Source: Gyrodactylus bullatarudis (lineage: Eukaryota; Platyhelminthes; Monogenea; Gyrodactylidea; Gyrodactylidae). From it: a DNA stretch of 64,000 bases. The stretch is taken from contig SSNU01000063.1 of assembly GCA_012064415.1 (NCBI GenBank), forward strand, positions 655,977 through 719,976, written 5' to 3'. A program made the translations under genes and the position numbers. Shown here one piece after another: positions 43,748 to 55,700 of this stretch (its first letter is position 1; each line of letters starts with the position of its first letter). Under the pieces are notes generated by a model. It was not told the DNA's origin. It saw only the letters and a list, made by a program, of their open reading frames with translations, and searched no databases.

Positions 43748-45274
43748 AGCTCTGATTCCAGCGACGAAGAAACTGAAGTACAAACTTCAAGTTTAAAGTG
43801 TCTTTTTTGTGATGAAATCTATCCTCAGCCAGATCTCCTTTTCAAGCACATGTCCTCTGTGCACCAATTGACTAAAGATGTACTGACCAAAAACTCCCCT
43901 AATCAGTACACATGGATACGACTTGTCAATCTTCAAAGAATAAATAAAGTAATAAATAATTACTCAAAATTCTAGTTCTCCACTGTTGATGATCTAATGG
44001 CAGTCTTGAAGAAGAACATTGACAATGAAGATTGTCTGAAACCTCATGATGCAACCGACGAACTCCTCTGGATTGATTATGAACCCATTTCTGAGCTTGA
44101 ATCCAATCCTAATTATCCACACCAGGAAGATCTTTCCTTGGAAGATTTAAAAGTAAAATATGATGACTTGATGGAAAAGTTCATGAAATGTAAAAAATTG
44201 CTAAAAACATCACTAGATGGAGGCTTTACTCTGAAGCAAACGGATAATGTACTGAAGCCCACTGCAAGTGAGGATAGTGCCTACTTTGAAACCTACAGTC
44301 ATCATAGCATCCATTCAACTATGATAAATGATTTTGTACGAACTAACTCGTATCGTAAATTTATTATGGAAAATGCAGAAAACATTTTCAGAGATAAGGT
44401 TGTCCTGGATGTGGGCACAGGTAGTGGTATTCTATCCATTTTCGCTGCCAAAGCTGGTGCAAAACATGTTTATGCTGTCGAAGCTTCATCACAAATGTTC
44501 TCTCATGCCATGGAGACTGTAGTGACCAACGGCTTAAAAAATAAAATAACCGTCATTCATGGTAAAATGGAAGAGATCAGTCTACCAGTGGATTCAGTCG
44601 ATGTCATAATCTCTGAATGGATGGGCTATCTTCTCCTCTACGAATGTATGCTTGACTCAGTACTCTATGCTGCCAGAAAGTACAAGGGTCGAATATACCC
44701 CAGAGAGTACTCAATTCATATGATGCCAATCAAGTGTTCGGATAAACTGAGGCATGACGAAGTTGACATGTGGCTCTCCAACCAATACGAAATCTCCATG
44801 CCATCCATGAGACGAGAAGCTCTAACTGAGGCCGTTGTTATAGATCTCAAATCAAATGAAAACTATGGTGTTTCTAGTTTGACCCCTAAAAATTCCGGAA
44901 AAATTGTTGATATCGATTTGCACAGTAAAGAACTACTCAAGAATGATAAACCCTTTGATCTCGATCCTATCGACGCAAAGTATGTTATTGAAGTTGATAA
45001 AAAAATGGACGGATTTCTCTTCTACTTTGACACTCAGTTTGATTCCAATGCCAAATTTCCGGTACACTTTTCTACCGGACCCAATGTTGAGTCAACACAC
45101 TGGAAACAAGTTCTTGTTAGCTTACCCGACCCCATCGAATTGAAGAAGGGTGACTGTCTCAAAGTTAACGTCCACATATCTCGAACAGAAAAATACTCTC
45201 GAGGCTTAGTCATTCGTCTCAAATACCAGGTAAACGACCAACCTGTCCTACGACATGACTGTAATTTTCTTTGA
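43748..45274 (+). CDS. PRMT3: protein arginine methyltransferase 3
   Basis: Type I protein arginine methyltransferase (cytosolic; ribosomal protein uS5 is the known substrate in other animals). Exons 43748-43948 and 43976-45274 (27-nt intron) give 499 residues. The N-terminal C2H2 zinc finger (C-x2-C-x12-H-x4-H from CLFC to SVH), preceded by an acidic Ser/Asp segment, is specific to PRMT3. The methyltransferase core has YFETYSHHSIH, the SAM motif VLDVGTGSGILSIFAAKAG, the double-E loop SEWMGYLLLYE and the THW loop (VESTHW). No ATG opens this frame: coding sequence starts right at a 3' splice site (TTCTTTTCCAG|AGC), the upstream frame has no Met, and only 67 nt separate it from the mL53 stop. 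Either a short undetected exon or a spliced leader carrying the AUG supplies the start. Confidence 0.92.
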
Positions 45275-45278
45275 AAGC

Positions 45279-45284
45279 AATAAA
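45279..45284 (+). terminator. polyadenylation signal AATAAA of PRMT3
   Basis: AATAAA starts 5 nt after the PRMT3 stop, so the PRMT3 3' end must run into the coding end of the convergent amine oxidase gene. Confidence 0.6.
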
Positions 45285-45286
45285 AA

Positions 45287-46651
45287 TTATAGTTTATTAT
45301 TTAAAACTCTATTGGCCACCTCTATTCCATTTTCGTATGCAGCTTGTTTCGAACCCAGCTTCCAAATGTTCAAATAATCACCAGAGAAATGTAACTTTCC
45401 ATTCATTTCAGGTTTGAACAAATCTTCCAAGTATTTCCTTCCAAGACCAGGCCGAGCGTATGGGAATGATCCCTCTTCTATCAAATGAACTGTCACATTC
45501 TTGATTTCAACTTGATTAGCCTGATTAGGGTAGGCCTTTGAGAATAAATCTTTGATATGAATTGTTATTTCTTGAGTGGACATTTTAAGAACCTTCTCTG
45601 CCGCGCATCCATACGCATGAGACACCAAATAATTCGATTTTTCATTGTAATGAAAATTTAAATTCTGCCAAAAAACAAGATTGGGGAACGCATTTTCTTT
45701 CTCTTCGTTATGAATTATCAAGATGGGATAGTTGTGCCAAAATACATGGGTGAATCCGACAAATACTTTTACACAAGAGGCAATTTCAAAGTTGTCCAAA
45801 GCCCTTATTTTATCCTCACTGAGAGGTGGATGGAATTTAATCATTTTTGACTTTAACACATTTACTGGTACAGCTAAAATAGTGTTTTTGCATGTGAAAA
45901 TTTTTCCATTAGAGCACTTGACTCTAATTTCATTTTTCTCATGAATCTCTTCAATACTAACAACCAGATGATCCGAAAGAATTTTTTCAGAACTTAGACG
46001 AGATGATTCAATAATTTTATCAAGACAATTATCATAGCCTTTTGGGTCTAGTATTAAAAGTATTTCTTCATCTTTCCTCCAACATAATTTGCTGGCTGTT
46101 GAAAGATTCTCCATTTCTGCTCCCGAGACGATTTCGCACTTGATGATTTGCACCAATTTGTTCAAGACAGACTCGTTATTCCAGCCACAAAAGTTAAGGG
46201 TTTTATTCAATGGCAAATCAACAATAGAATTGAAAAAATCCAGTGAGTTAACATTGATTCGGTGTGAATTCGTCATTTCAAATTCAACTTCGTTGAGACA
46301 AATTTCGAATTCTCCCATCGAGGATAAGAATTCGTTAGTCATATCTTTACCGTCGACAAGACAGATAATATTCTCCTGGTCGAAATATGATTTTCCTACT
46401 GACGGAAATATTTCAAGTTTTAACTCATCAAGAATTATAGGTGCCAAAGGATTTTTAGTGATTCCATGTAAAAAGGATGGACCACATAAATGGCTAAATT
46501 TTTCAGAATTTAATTTTCTCTCTTCAGCATTATGGCATCCAAGAATTAGGATGTCTTTCAAGCCATTTTTATATAAATGACTGGCACAGGATAACCCGGC
46601 AAAGCCAGCTCCGATAATAACTGCTTCGTAGCAGGTCATAAATTCTCCCAT
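45287..46651 (-). CDS. FAD-dependent amine oxidase (spermine/polyamine oxidase-like)
   Basis: Predicted flavin amine oxidase. A single exon encodes 454 residues from the ATG at 46651; a second in-frame ATG at 46639 is equally possible. The Rossmann dinucleotide motif GAGFAG lies at about residues 14-19 after YEAVII, followed by a SCASHLYKNG helix. A GWNNESVLNKLV block lies in the middle. Near the C-terminus come the substrate-loop-like EGSFPYARPG and LHFSGDY, with GSKQAAYENG as the second FAD-binding motif. The usual GEAT of polyamine oxidases is GDY here, and the protein is shorter than vertebrate SMOX (about 555), so substrate is uncertain. It lies tail-to-tail with PRMT3 (stops 12 bp apart) and 93 bp downstream of the dynein stop on the same strand. 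Confidence 0.82.
   Translation of the reverse strand: MGEFMTCYEAVIIGAGFAGLSCASHLYKNGLKDILILGCHNAEERKLNSEKFSHLCGPSFLHGITKNPLAPIILDELKLEIFPSVGKSYFDQENIICLVDGKDMTNEFLSSMGEFEICLNEVEFEMTNSHRINVNSLDFFNSIVDLPLNKTLNFCGWNNESVLNKLVQIIKCEIVSGAEMENLSTASKLCWRKDEEILLILDPKGYDNCLDKIIESSRLSSEKILSDHLVVSIEEIHEKNEIRVKCSNGKIFTCKNTILAVPVNVLKSKMIKFHPPLSEDKIRALDNFEIASCVKVFVGFTHVFWHNYPILIIHNEEKENAFPNLVFWQNLNFHYNEKSNYLVSHAYGCAAEKVLKMSTQEITIHIKDLFSKAYPNQANQVEIKNVTVHLIEEGSFPYARPGLGRKYLEDLFKPEMNGKLHFSGDYLNIWKLGSKQAAYENGIEVANRVLNNKL
45293..45298 (-). terminator. polyadenylation signal inside the last codons of the amine oxidase
   Basis: On the minus strand the codons for the terminal Asn-Asn-Lys contain AATAAA. This would direct 3' end formation within or just beyond the stop codon and overlaps the PRMT3 3' UTR. 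Confidence 0.4.
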
Positions 46652-46744
46652 TTGAAACAATTCAAATTATTAATTTAAGATTATTGAATTTGATTTGTTT
46701 TTATATATTGTATTATATAACTATAAACTTTCAAACGCTTGTCA

Positions 46745-49700
46745 CTAGCTATCGAGTTGACAGATGAGAGCACAACTACGCTTTATCCAGTGATGTGGAT
46801 CCTCATTTGAAGATAATAAAATATTCATTATAAAGTTTGTTGAATGACCAGTCGTTGAAAGTACTCCTTTTCGCTCAGAAGTCTTGTATACTGGACATTC
46901 GTAGTTTTTCTTGTCCACATGGATTTCCTCTTTAATCTTAGGAATCAAATGCACGATTGGCAGACTAGAAAATAGTTCTCGACAATTTTGCTCCTTCAGT
47001 TTCATGCTGTAAATAATGTGAATAGAGAGTAATTATTGAAAATTTAATTGAAAGGAACATTTTTACCTTTCCATATCCCATGCTGCTCCTGTTAAATACA
47101 AACCATAGATGAACGATCCATTTTCTGGTGGTGAGTCCATGTAAAAATCTTTATAAATCTATCAAATTGAGTTATAACATTTTAACGTGCTTACTTTAAA
47201 GTCGAAAGCTAATTTATCTATTGGTATAGTATATTTCCTAGCATAATTCTGAATAACACCTGTTAAGTAGGCCTGGGTGAAGAAAAATCCAGATATCCAA
47301 AAACTAGACGGTTTCCCATGATCAATCCATTTCTACAATCAAAAATGAATTGAAATTAAATTACAGTGAAAAATTCAAGTCGTTCACATAGGTCTTGAAT
47401 GTATTGTGATAGATTTTTTAAGCACGGATATGAATTTTGCAGCCAAGATTTAGGTATTCTTCCCAAAATAAAGGAGGAAGATAGTGTTTCCAGTTCATTC
47501 GACATGACAATTGTACCCTTGAGAGCTTTCTTTAGATTCCTTATTGAACTTTTAATAGTGTTATTCAATCTGAAAAAATAGAAAAGTAGTGCATAAAACC
47601 AGTTGATAAAATACATGTTGAAATTATTGTAAATAAAAATGATAAAATTTTACTTGTTATAACGAATAAGCTCTTGGATGAGAATTGTATTCATACTCTC
47701 TTCATAACGTATGGGATATTTGAGAGAGACACTTTCCACATCAAAAGTGTCTGGTAATTTCAACAGGATCTCATCACAAATTTCAAAGATCTGAGTTTCA
47801 AATGATTCATTTTCAGTGAATAAACTTCCGCCCGATGTTAAAAGATAATCGTCCAAAAATGTGATTCGCTCATTGAGCTCTCTTAAAATTTCAACATTTT
47901 CGTGAAGGCCATAGACTTCAGGGCTTGCAACATTCGGCATAGCCTTAATAAAGTCAAGATATTCTCCATGGTTTAGTTTGGGGGGAATGAAAAAGTTTCT
48001 ACATAACTTTGCCTTACTCGATCCAACAATATGCTCATTGACATAATCATCAAGGAGAGTTTTCAACAACCTTCGGTCTCTTTCGTCTGTGACCCGACCC
48101 CCGTAGTTGCACTCTCCAATAAGATATTTTATCGATTCATATGGAATCTTGTCATTTTCATTAAGATAAGCCTTTAGTTGATAGAGGGATATGTTTAGAT
48201 CAGATTCATTAAAATTGTAAGAAATATTCCAGCCAATTGAGCCATAACTTCTTCTTTCAATTAGCACACCATGGAAAAAAGTGATACTGAATATTAATTT
48301 TTCAAATGTCTAAATGTATATTAATTAGTCAATAAAAAAATACCTCCTGCTTATCGGGATTCTCCATTTCAAAGAAGGCTGGATCAATGATCGGTTCATT
48401 AATGTAGGACTGAAAAATATTCTGACGTAAGCCTTTTGGAGGTTCGGTCAGGATTTTAATTCCCATATGAAGCAAAGATATGGGAAACTGCATAAAAATA
48501 AAAGGTTATTTTTTTCTACAAAAAAAGTATTTTCACTCTCGAGATTTGATGAAAGTAAAAATATTCCCAAGGCAGGAAATTTGTATTGCTTTAAACTACA
48601 AATATACTTACATCTGGCGAGGGATAGCTTGTAATCCAGAGTCTGAAATTTCTATGTACTGTTTCAGGACTAAAATTGAGAAACTTTTGTTCTAGACTAG
48701 AAATCCACTTTCCAGCCAGGTGAAGATTTTGCAAGAGGATCCAGTGACCTTCACTTTGGGCCGCATGAAATTTTGTTTCAGCAATTGATTCTTGGCCTTG
48801 TCCGAGGGATACTACATCAACAAAGACACTCTTATCTTGGGCTAATTTCATGAGAGCGGCAGAGGGATCTGTGCCGGGTGTCAATATGAAAATAATTGGA
48901 GTTCGACAATTTGAATTCAAATGATATTCTCCAATATCAAATGGGGAGCTCTGAACAAATTTAGGCCCCATTTTATTCTTGACATATTTGACAATAGCAG
49001 CAATTAGCTAATGAAAAAAAATATACTCTCGTATACACCTTGACTGGATAAATTAATAAATCCAAGGATATCTACTAACTTTTTCTGGTCTAAAGACTTT
49101 GATCAAAATTAGAAATTCAAAGTCATCAAATTTTTCACATTCTCTATCAAAAGCAAGAGGTTCCTTTGACTGATAAAACCTTTTCCACAACGTGAGATTG
49201 TCTCTGAAACCTTTTTTAAATCCTTTGAATGAGGTTAAAGTCTCTAGTGAGCAGATTCGACTCCACAAATCTGGCCTAATCCAACTAGGATCAGGATTCA
49301 ATTCATCACAATCAAGTTTTGTGGTCTGAGTTAGAAAGAAGGCCAAATTTTCACTTTTCAGGGTTTCTTTGGCCCTGAAAAATCAACTTTTTTTATTACC
49401 AAATTGACTTTTTATATCTTGAGAGACTTACAGATTAATTTCACAGCACATTTTAAATGAGAATAATAACTTGTGTTGAGACATCAGGGATCGGCTGACA
49501 TTGTGATAAATGTTATACTCAAAGTGTTCCTTTAGATAACGTAGTCTTTTTTCCAAAATCTTTGACCGATTACTAAGTGGCAATATTTCAATTTAATAAA
49601 AATAAAGATTAACTTTGAGTATCTAACCTGTCGTTAATTGATGACTCATATTGATCGACAAACCATTCAAGGGAAAAGTGATACATTGGATTAATGCTGG

Positions 49701-52700
49701 GTAGTTGAATTAGACAAAAGAAAAGCACTGATGAATGACTTGCTATTGACTTGAAATCAAGACGAGCGGAAAATATTTTATGTCGAGTTTCTTCAGCAAT
49801 CTTAGATCAAAGAGAAATTAAAATAAGGATCGTTATTAACCAATTAAACTAACAATTTGTTTATTTTTAATTTCCTCTGATAAGACCTTGGAACTATTCA
49901 ATATCTCTACAGCATGCGAATCTTCAAGAATATTCCCCTTTGATTCATTCAGGGTTTTCAGAATATTATCTTCGATATCTTTAAGGGTTTTTCTATTCCT
50001 AGCTGTCGTCATGATAAAATCTTGTGTAGCACTCTCCAAATCTGGCCTGAAATACAAAAATTATTCGACATCTTTTGAAATTTATTTGGAAACAAAAACA
50101 GACTTTTCTCTAGCAACAACAATACCAAGTAGTTGATCCTCAAGACCTTCCTTAGTGATCATAAAATTAACCAGGACAACCTTCACTGCAATCTCAGGGT
50201 AAAAGTGTGGATTTCGAATTTTTGTCGTCATGTATAATTTGAAGTCTTTGTTATAATCGATGAATTTATCGCCAAACTTTATCATTTTGACACCGTCTAA
50301 AAAGGGGAACATGATTGAAAGGATAGTTTACTTGTTATCTGAATCTGCTTCTGAAGAATTGAAAAAAGACCTGGGTCTAAATTTTCTCCGACATTTTCAA
50401 TGAGCAAGACTTTACCGAGTTGCACAGAGTTTTCAATGACACGATTGAAATTTTTCGACATTGGCGAAATGCAGGTCAAATCACTCTCAATAGTTTTAAT
50501 CCATTTATTGGCCTGACCTTCAGGATCAATTATGAGGGCACTAGGTTAGATTAAATATTTTTTTAGTGATTAAAATGTACATATTTAAAAAGGAAATAAA
50601 CTATAGGACTAACAATTTGGGGCTTCTTGTGATTATGAGACCATTTTCAATGGAGAATCGATCCTTTGGAAGTCCATGAATATTCCATGATTGAATCTCC
50701 ACAACGTCTCCAAGGTATTCAATGAATGAGTAGTCATCTGATAGCGGCAAGGAAAGTGTCTGTATGAATTTTTTCCACTTTTCCATAATCTTGTCTCTAT
50801 ATAAACTAGTATACGGGCCGAGATATGAAATCATGCCTGTGGACAAGAGGATATCTCCCAAGACATTATCGTAAAGCTTTTCCAGGGATTTTGCCATTTC
50901 CTTCCATCGAGTATTCTCCCCTCCAAGGCCGCCAATAATTTTCTTTGCTCGATCTAATTTGATTTCACAAAAGTTGACTTCATCATTAATACGATCACGT
51001 TCCTTCTCAGTTTCCAATTGTTGATTTTTCAAATTTTGAATACGATCTTTGATCTCGTTGAGATTTGCTTGAGCTTGATTCAAGGCCTTGGAAGAAATAT
51101 GAATTAGAGAACAGTCTCAATCATCTATTAAAATTTTGAATGAATAACAAAGATATTCTTCACCTTAGTATTTTCTGCTAATTCAAGCTCTGCTTGTTCA
51201 AGTTTTTCTCGTTTCGGTGCAACTTCTTTCGCCACTTTATCATAGGCTGCCATTGCCTTGACCCATCTACAGAGACCTTCAGCTGCTGAAGAAGCCTTGG
51301 CAACTTTCTTTGGATCAAAGTTTTTATTGGACAAATACTCATCTGTTATCTTTGACATAATTCTAGGATCAATATTGTCCTTGTCGTAGTCTTTAAGACT
51401 TTGAAGGAAGTTTAATTCACCCAACATTTTCTTGGACGGACCCCAATAATCTTGAATTCTCCTTCCACTTCCATTAGGATCAGGTATGCGATCCGGTTTC
51501 AAATCTTTCATAACACAAACAGCTTCCATAACTAATTTAACACCTGCTGGAGGGTTCTTCATGGACTTGACAATTGTAATATCATTTGGTTTCAGAATGT
51601 TGAGGGCATTTAGAGCTTCATCTAACGCTGGCTGTGCTGCCATTAATTCTAGTCTACACTCCTCACTAAGAATCTTTGAAGCTTCTGTCTTTTTACTGAC
51701 CTCCTTTTCATCGTTTTGAACCTTTTTCTTTTGTGTTTCTGCCAACTTAGACTCTTTTCGTATCGTGTGTCCGATTTCATGATTTTCTCTCTTTGATTTA
51801 ATCAGAGCAGGCTGAAGTTCTTTCAGCTTGATTTGCAACTCATTTACTTCTTGGGCAGCAAAACTCAGCTTGTCAAGGCCATTGAGATATCTTTCCTTGC
51901 TAGAGGATATCTCCTCTTCTCTCTTTGATAAAAGATCCTTGAATGTGTTGATCATGTCAAAGTAGAGACTTGGTGTCACATAAGTTGTCCTATTCAAGTC
52001 TCTACGGAATTCGTCACGAAGAAATTCAGCGTCTCTATGAAAAGTGAGAAATACTCTGACGATGGAATCGGAAAATTTCCTCGGTATCTTTATATTTGCC
52101 AGGGCCTTGTAGGCTACTTTCTCTAAAGCCTCTGACTTCCATGGCTAAAAAAATATTTATGTATTATTATCTAATTTATCTATGATATTCTATTTTGCTT
52201 CTAGTTTACATATAATTTTTTAAATTACCATGAACCAATCAATACTACAACAATTGAGTAACGACGGGAACATTCTGAGCCGACGACTTAACTTGTCTCC
52301 AATCGAGGAGACAACGAGAACGATATGGAGATACCTTTTACACCGCCTAATGAATTCATTGTATTTCTGAGCAGGTGTTATTTCTTTGTTATCAACCTTC
52401 TCAATCTTGAAATCTTGAATGCTCTCGATAAGCTCCATCTTCTCTTCTTTAGTAAACAGGTTTGGAACTTCCCCTGAATTAAGGAGACTGTCAATCGGCT
52501 CTAAATAGGAATCCTCTTTTATTTGATTATCACACAACAGCAAAACTATAGGCTTTTGTTCACATCCGGCAATCTTCAAGACTCTCTGAAAGTATTTTAA
52601 TCATTACCTTAATTTTCCTTACCTTGATATCTTCCTTCCAATCATTCATGTTGTATATGTTGGTTATTTCAGGTTGAAAGAGCCTACAACCAGCTATCAT

Positions 52701-55700
52701 TGCTGAAAGTTTTGTCAAAGATTGTCGTCCTGAACCACCAATTCCGATCAAGAGCATTGACCCTGAATTGATGTTGAGGATCCTTGTTATCCGAACAAGA
52801 TGATCAATGACATATCTAATATATTTGTGAGAAATCAATAAAAATTTTCGATTAGAGGTGGAAAAATGTTCCTCACTTGAACACAATCAGATCCATGCTT
52901 TGTTTATTAGTTTGGTTGTATTCAGTTAGGTAGAAATCAACAGCTTTGTATAATTCCTTGACGTCTTTCACCTCCTGATATTTCCTCTCATCTGGTAATA
53001 ATTCACTGTCCAAGATATCGGTGAAATAAACATTACTCAAATCTTCTTTAGATATCTAAAGACACAACAGGTATTAACAAAGGAACTCAAGAATTCGTCT
53101 AAAACAACTCACAATATTATCAGGTCCAGTTCCTAGTTCAAATACTTGATTCATCTTCAATTTGAATGACGTGAATATAGTCTGTTGAATTTCATTGAAC
53201 AGCCAGTCTGTATCAGACTCTTCAATTAGTAAATCATTGAAAACTCTCATGACTTCATGTGTCCATAATCGAATAAAACTTTTTGTATTTTCAATGTTTG
53301 ACTTTTTTATCATCGTAATCCCGAGGATAACTCTGGAAAAGTCTCTCAAATTAAAAAGGTAATGTGACTTTTTGGGGGTCGGTAGTAAGTTTTCCATGAC
53401 CTGTTTGTAAACTTTCATTGTGGCAGTTACCATGGAGTATCCAATTGCCTGAAACTCTAAACTGAAATCTTGCTTCTGAAAGGAGAAAACAGTATTATAT
53501 AATTATGTATCAAGTTATAATTCAAAGGAGATTTTTGATTATCTCACTTTCATGTAAAAATTGATGATTGTTGAATAGATTCTATTCATGATGGTATCGT
53601 TGAATGGTAACATACTAATCTGGGTAAAATGACGAATGAGTCGTGGACTAACATCATTTCGATTACCTGTCGTTGAAGCCATTGATGCACAAAAGTAAAC
53701 ATTTTTAATCCTGATGGGTAATAAGTCTTTTATATCATAGATATTTCCAGACTCGATTATTTGACGTAGCAACTCTAGAACAGGTTGTGATCCAAACTCA
53801 TCCTTGCATGGCATACTTAGATCATCAATGAAAAATAATCCCAATTTGTCCAATTTCGGTGCAAAATGACCCCTCTTTAAACGATCCAATTTTGAAAGAA
53901 AGTATTTCTGAAATTCATTTGCAGATATTTGATGTGTGAAATTGAGAATATTGCCGAGGTATTCTTCTTTGGTGGCAAAATTTTCGATTTCCTCTCTGAT
54001 ATAAATTGACTTCCCAGTTCCTGTCGGGCCAATAAAGCAGACTGGAAATCGTTTGCTGATCATCAAGTTGACGAGGAACTTGTATCTGACTGTATCTGTA
54101 GTTGGAACAATAAATGTACTTAGATCAACATCTGGGGATATTGTCTTTGTACTAATCTTCATGTTCCAATTATTAAAGACTCCCTTCTTCCTGATAGAGG
54201 CAGTTGAATAGGTCTCAAGGTAATAATCATAGACTGTCTCTTTCTCAGGAAAGTTTGGATCCAATTTAGAGCCAATTCCTTTTGGGAAATTTGGATGGTT
54301 ATTGGTGAGAAGGGCTCGGAATTCTCTGTCAAATATTTCCCGACCCTTGGAATTTAGACAACCTCCAATGCCCCATACTATCGCAAAGAGGAAATAACCG
54401 ATGGACCAATTCTTCAAATTTCTTGCATCATCACCCAAGTCATCGCGTTTCGCATCATCAAATAAAAGTCCCTCGAGTATTCTTAACGTCCCTACTACAA
54501 GGTTGGATCGTGAATGAAAAAAGTTCTCCTTAGGGGCTTCCTCAACGATAGCAAGACAAGGCGGCACTAACCAGTCGATAAGTAAATCAAATGTTCCAGA
54601 CATTTCATCCTCATTGAGAATTTTAGGAAGAATCTTCAGCCAAGAATCAATAATTGGCCTCCAGCCTAGAGTTTCAGGATCAATAAATACCATACCACAA
54701 CGGGATACAGTAGCTGGAGACGCCTGAGATAAATCACTCGTCTCGAAAATGACATTAGCCATGTCTGATAACTGAATTATCTCTCCAGACATTAAACACA
54801 ACTTTTTGTTATCATCCAACACTGTGTTCATGCTCTCAATCCATAGAGTATCAATTGGTCCATCAAATATAATCCACTTACGCCCAAGGGTTTCATCCTT
54901 TGCGTATTCTCTGAATGTGAGGGCAACAACACCGTCAGTCCATTCATGGGATATATTATCGAATTCGCCAAATAACTGTCCAATTGTAATTGATTTTGGA
55001 TTGATTCTTTTATAATGTACTGGACTAAATGATTCTGGAACTGTTTGACCTAGTTTGCTTATTGCCTCGGCCAAAACATTGGTTAGGGTTGTTTTTCCAC
55101 CGAATGGCAGGCCAACTATCATGAAGCCATGTCTAACGAGCATCATTTCATAAATCTGAATAATTTTCTCTGAAAAAGCACTTGTTAGGGATAAATTCAT
55201 CTCTTCGCAAACCCTTTGGACACTATCTAACAAGTCTGAGTAATCTCCTTTTGGTCGATTCACATTTGGAAACAAATCAGATATTATACCAGTGAATAAT
55301 TTCATATCTTGGGAGAGGAATTTCGGCTGATTCACGTCTATTATTGATTGAAGGAGTAGAACATTTTCATCTTCTTCTGGATACTTTAACTTTAAATTTC
55401 CTGATGCTTGGAGGACAGCTTTCACAGCCCTCATTCCATAGTCATAATGAAATTGTGAAGAGAGAAGCTCAGAGCATAGGCGATAAACTGAGACAATTTT
55501 AATCGATAAATTTCTTGCATTCATATAACCATAAGAGTATAAGGATATTTCAGCAATCATTGCATAATCCGGCACCATCATTGCTACTGGACGGAATAAA
55601 ACTTTTAGATTGTCTGGAAGTTCGGAGCGTCCAGCATAACCTGGATTCATTGTTATGCAAATATAACAAGTTGGATTCAAGTTTAATCTGGTCCCTTCAA

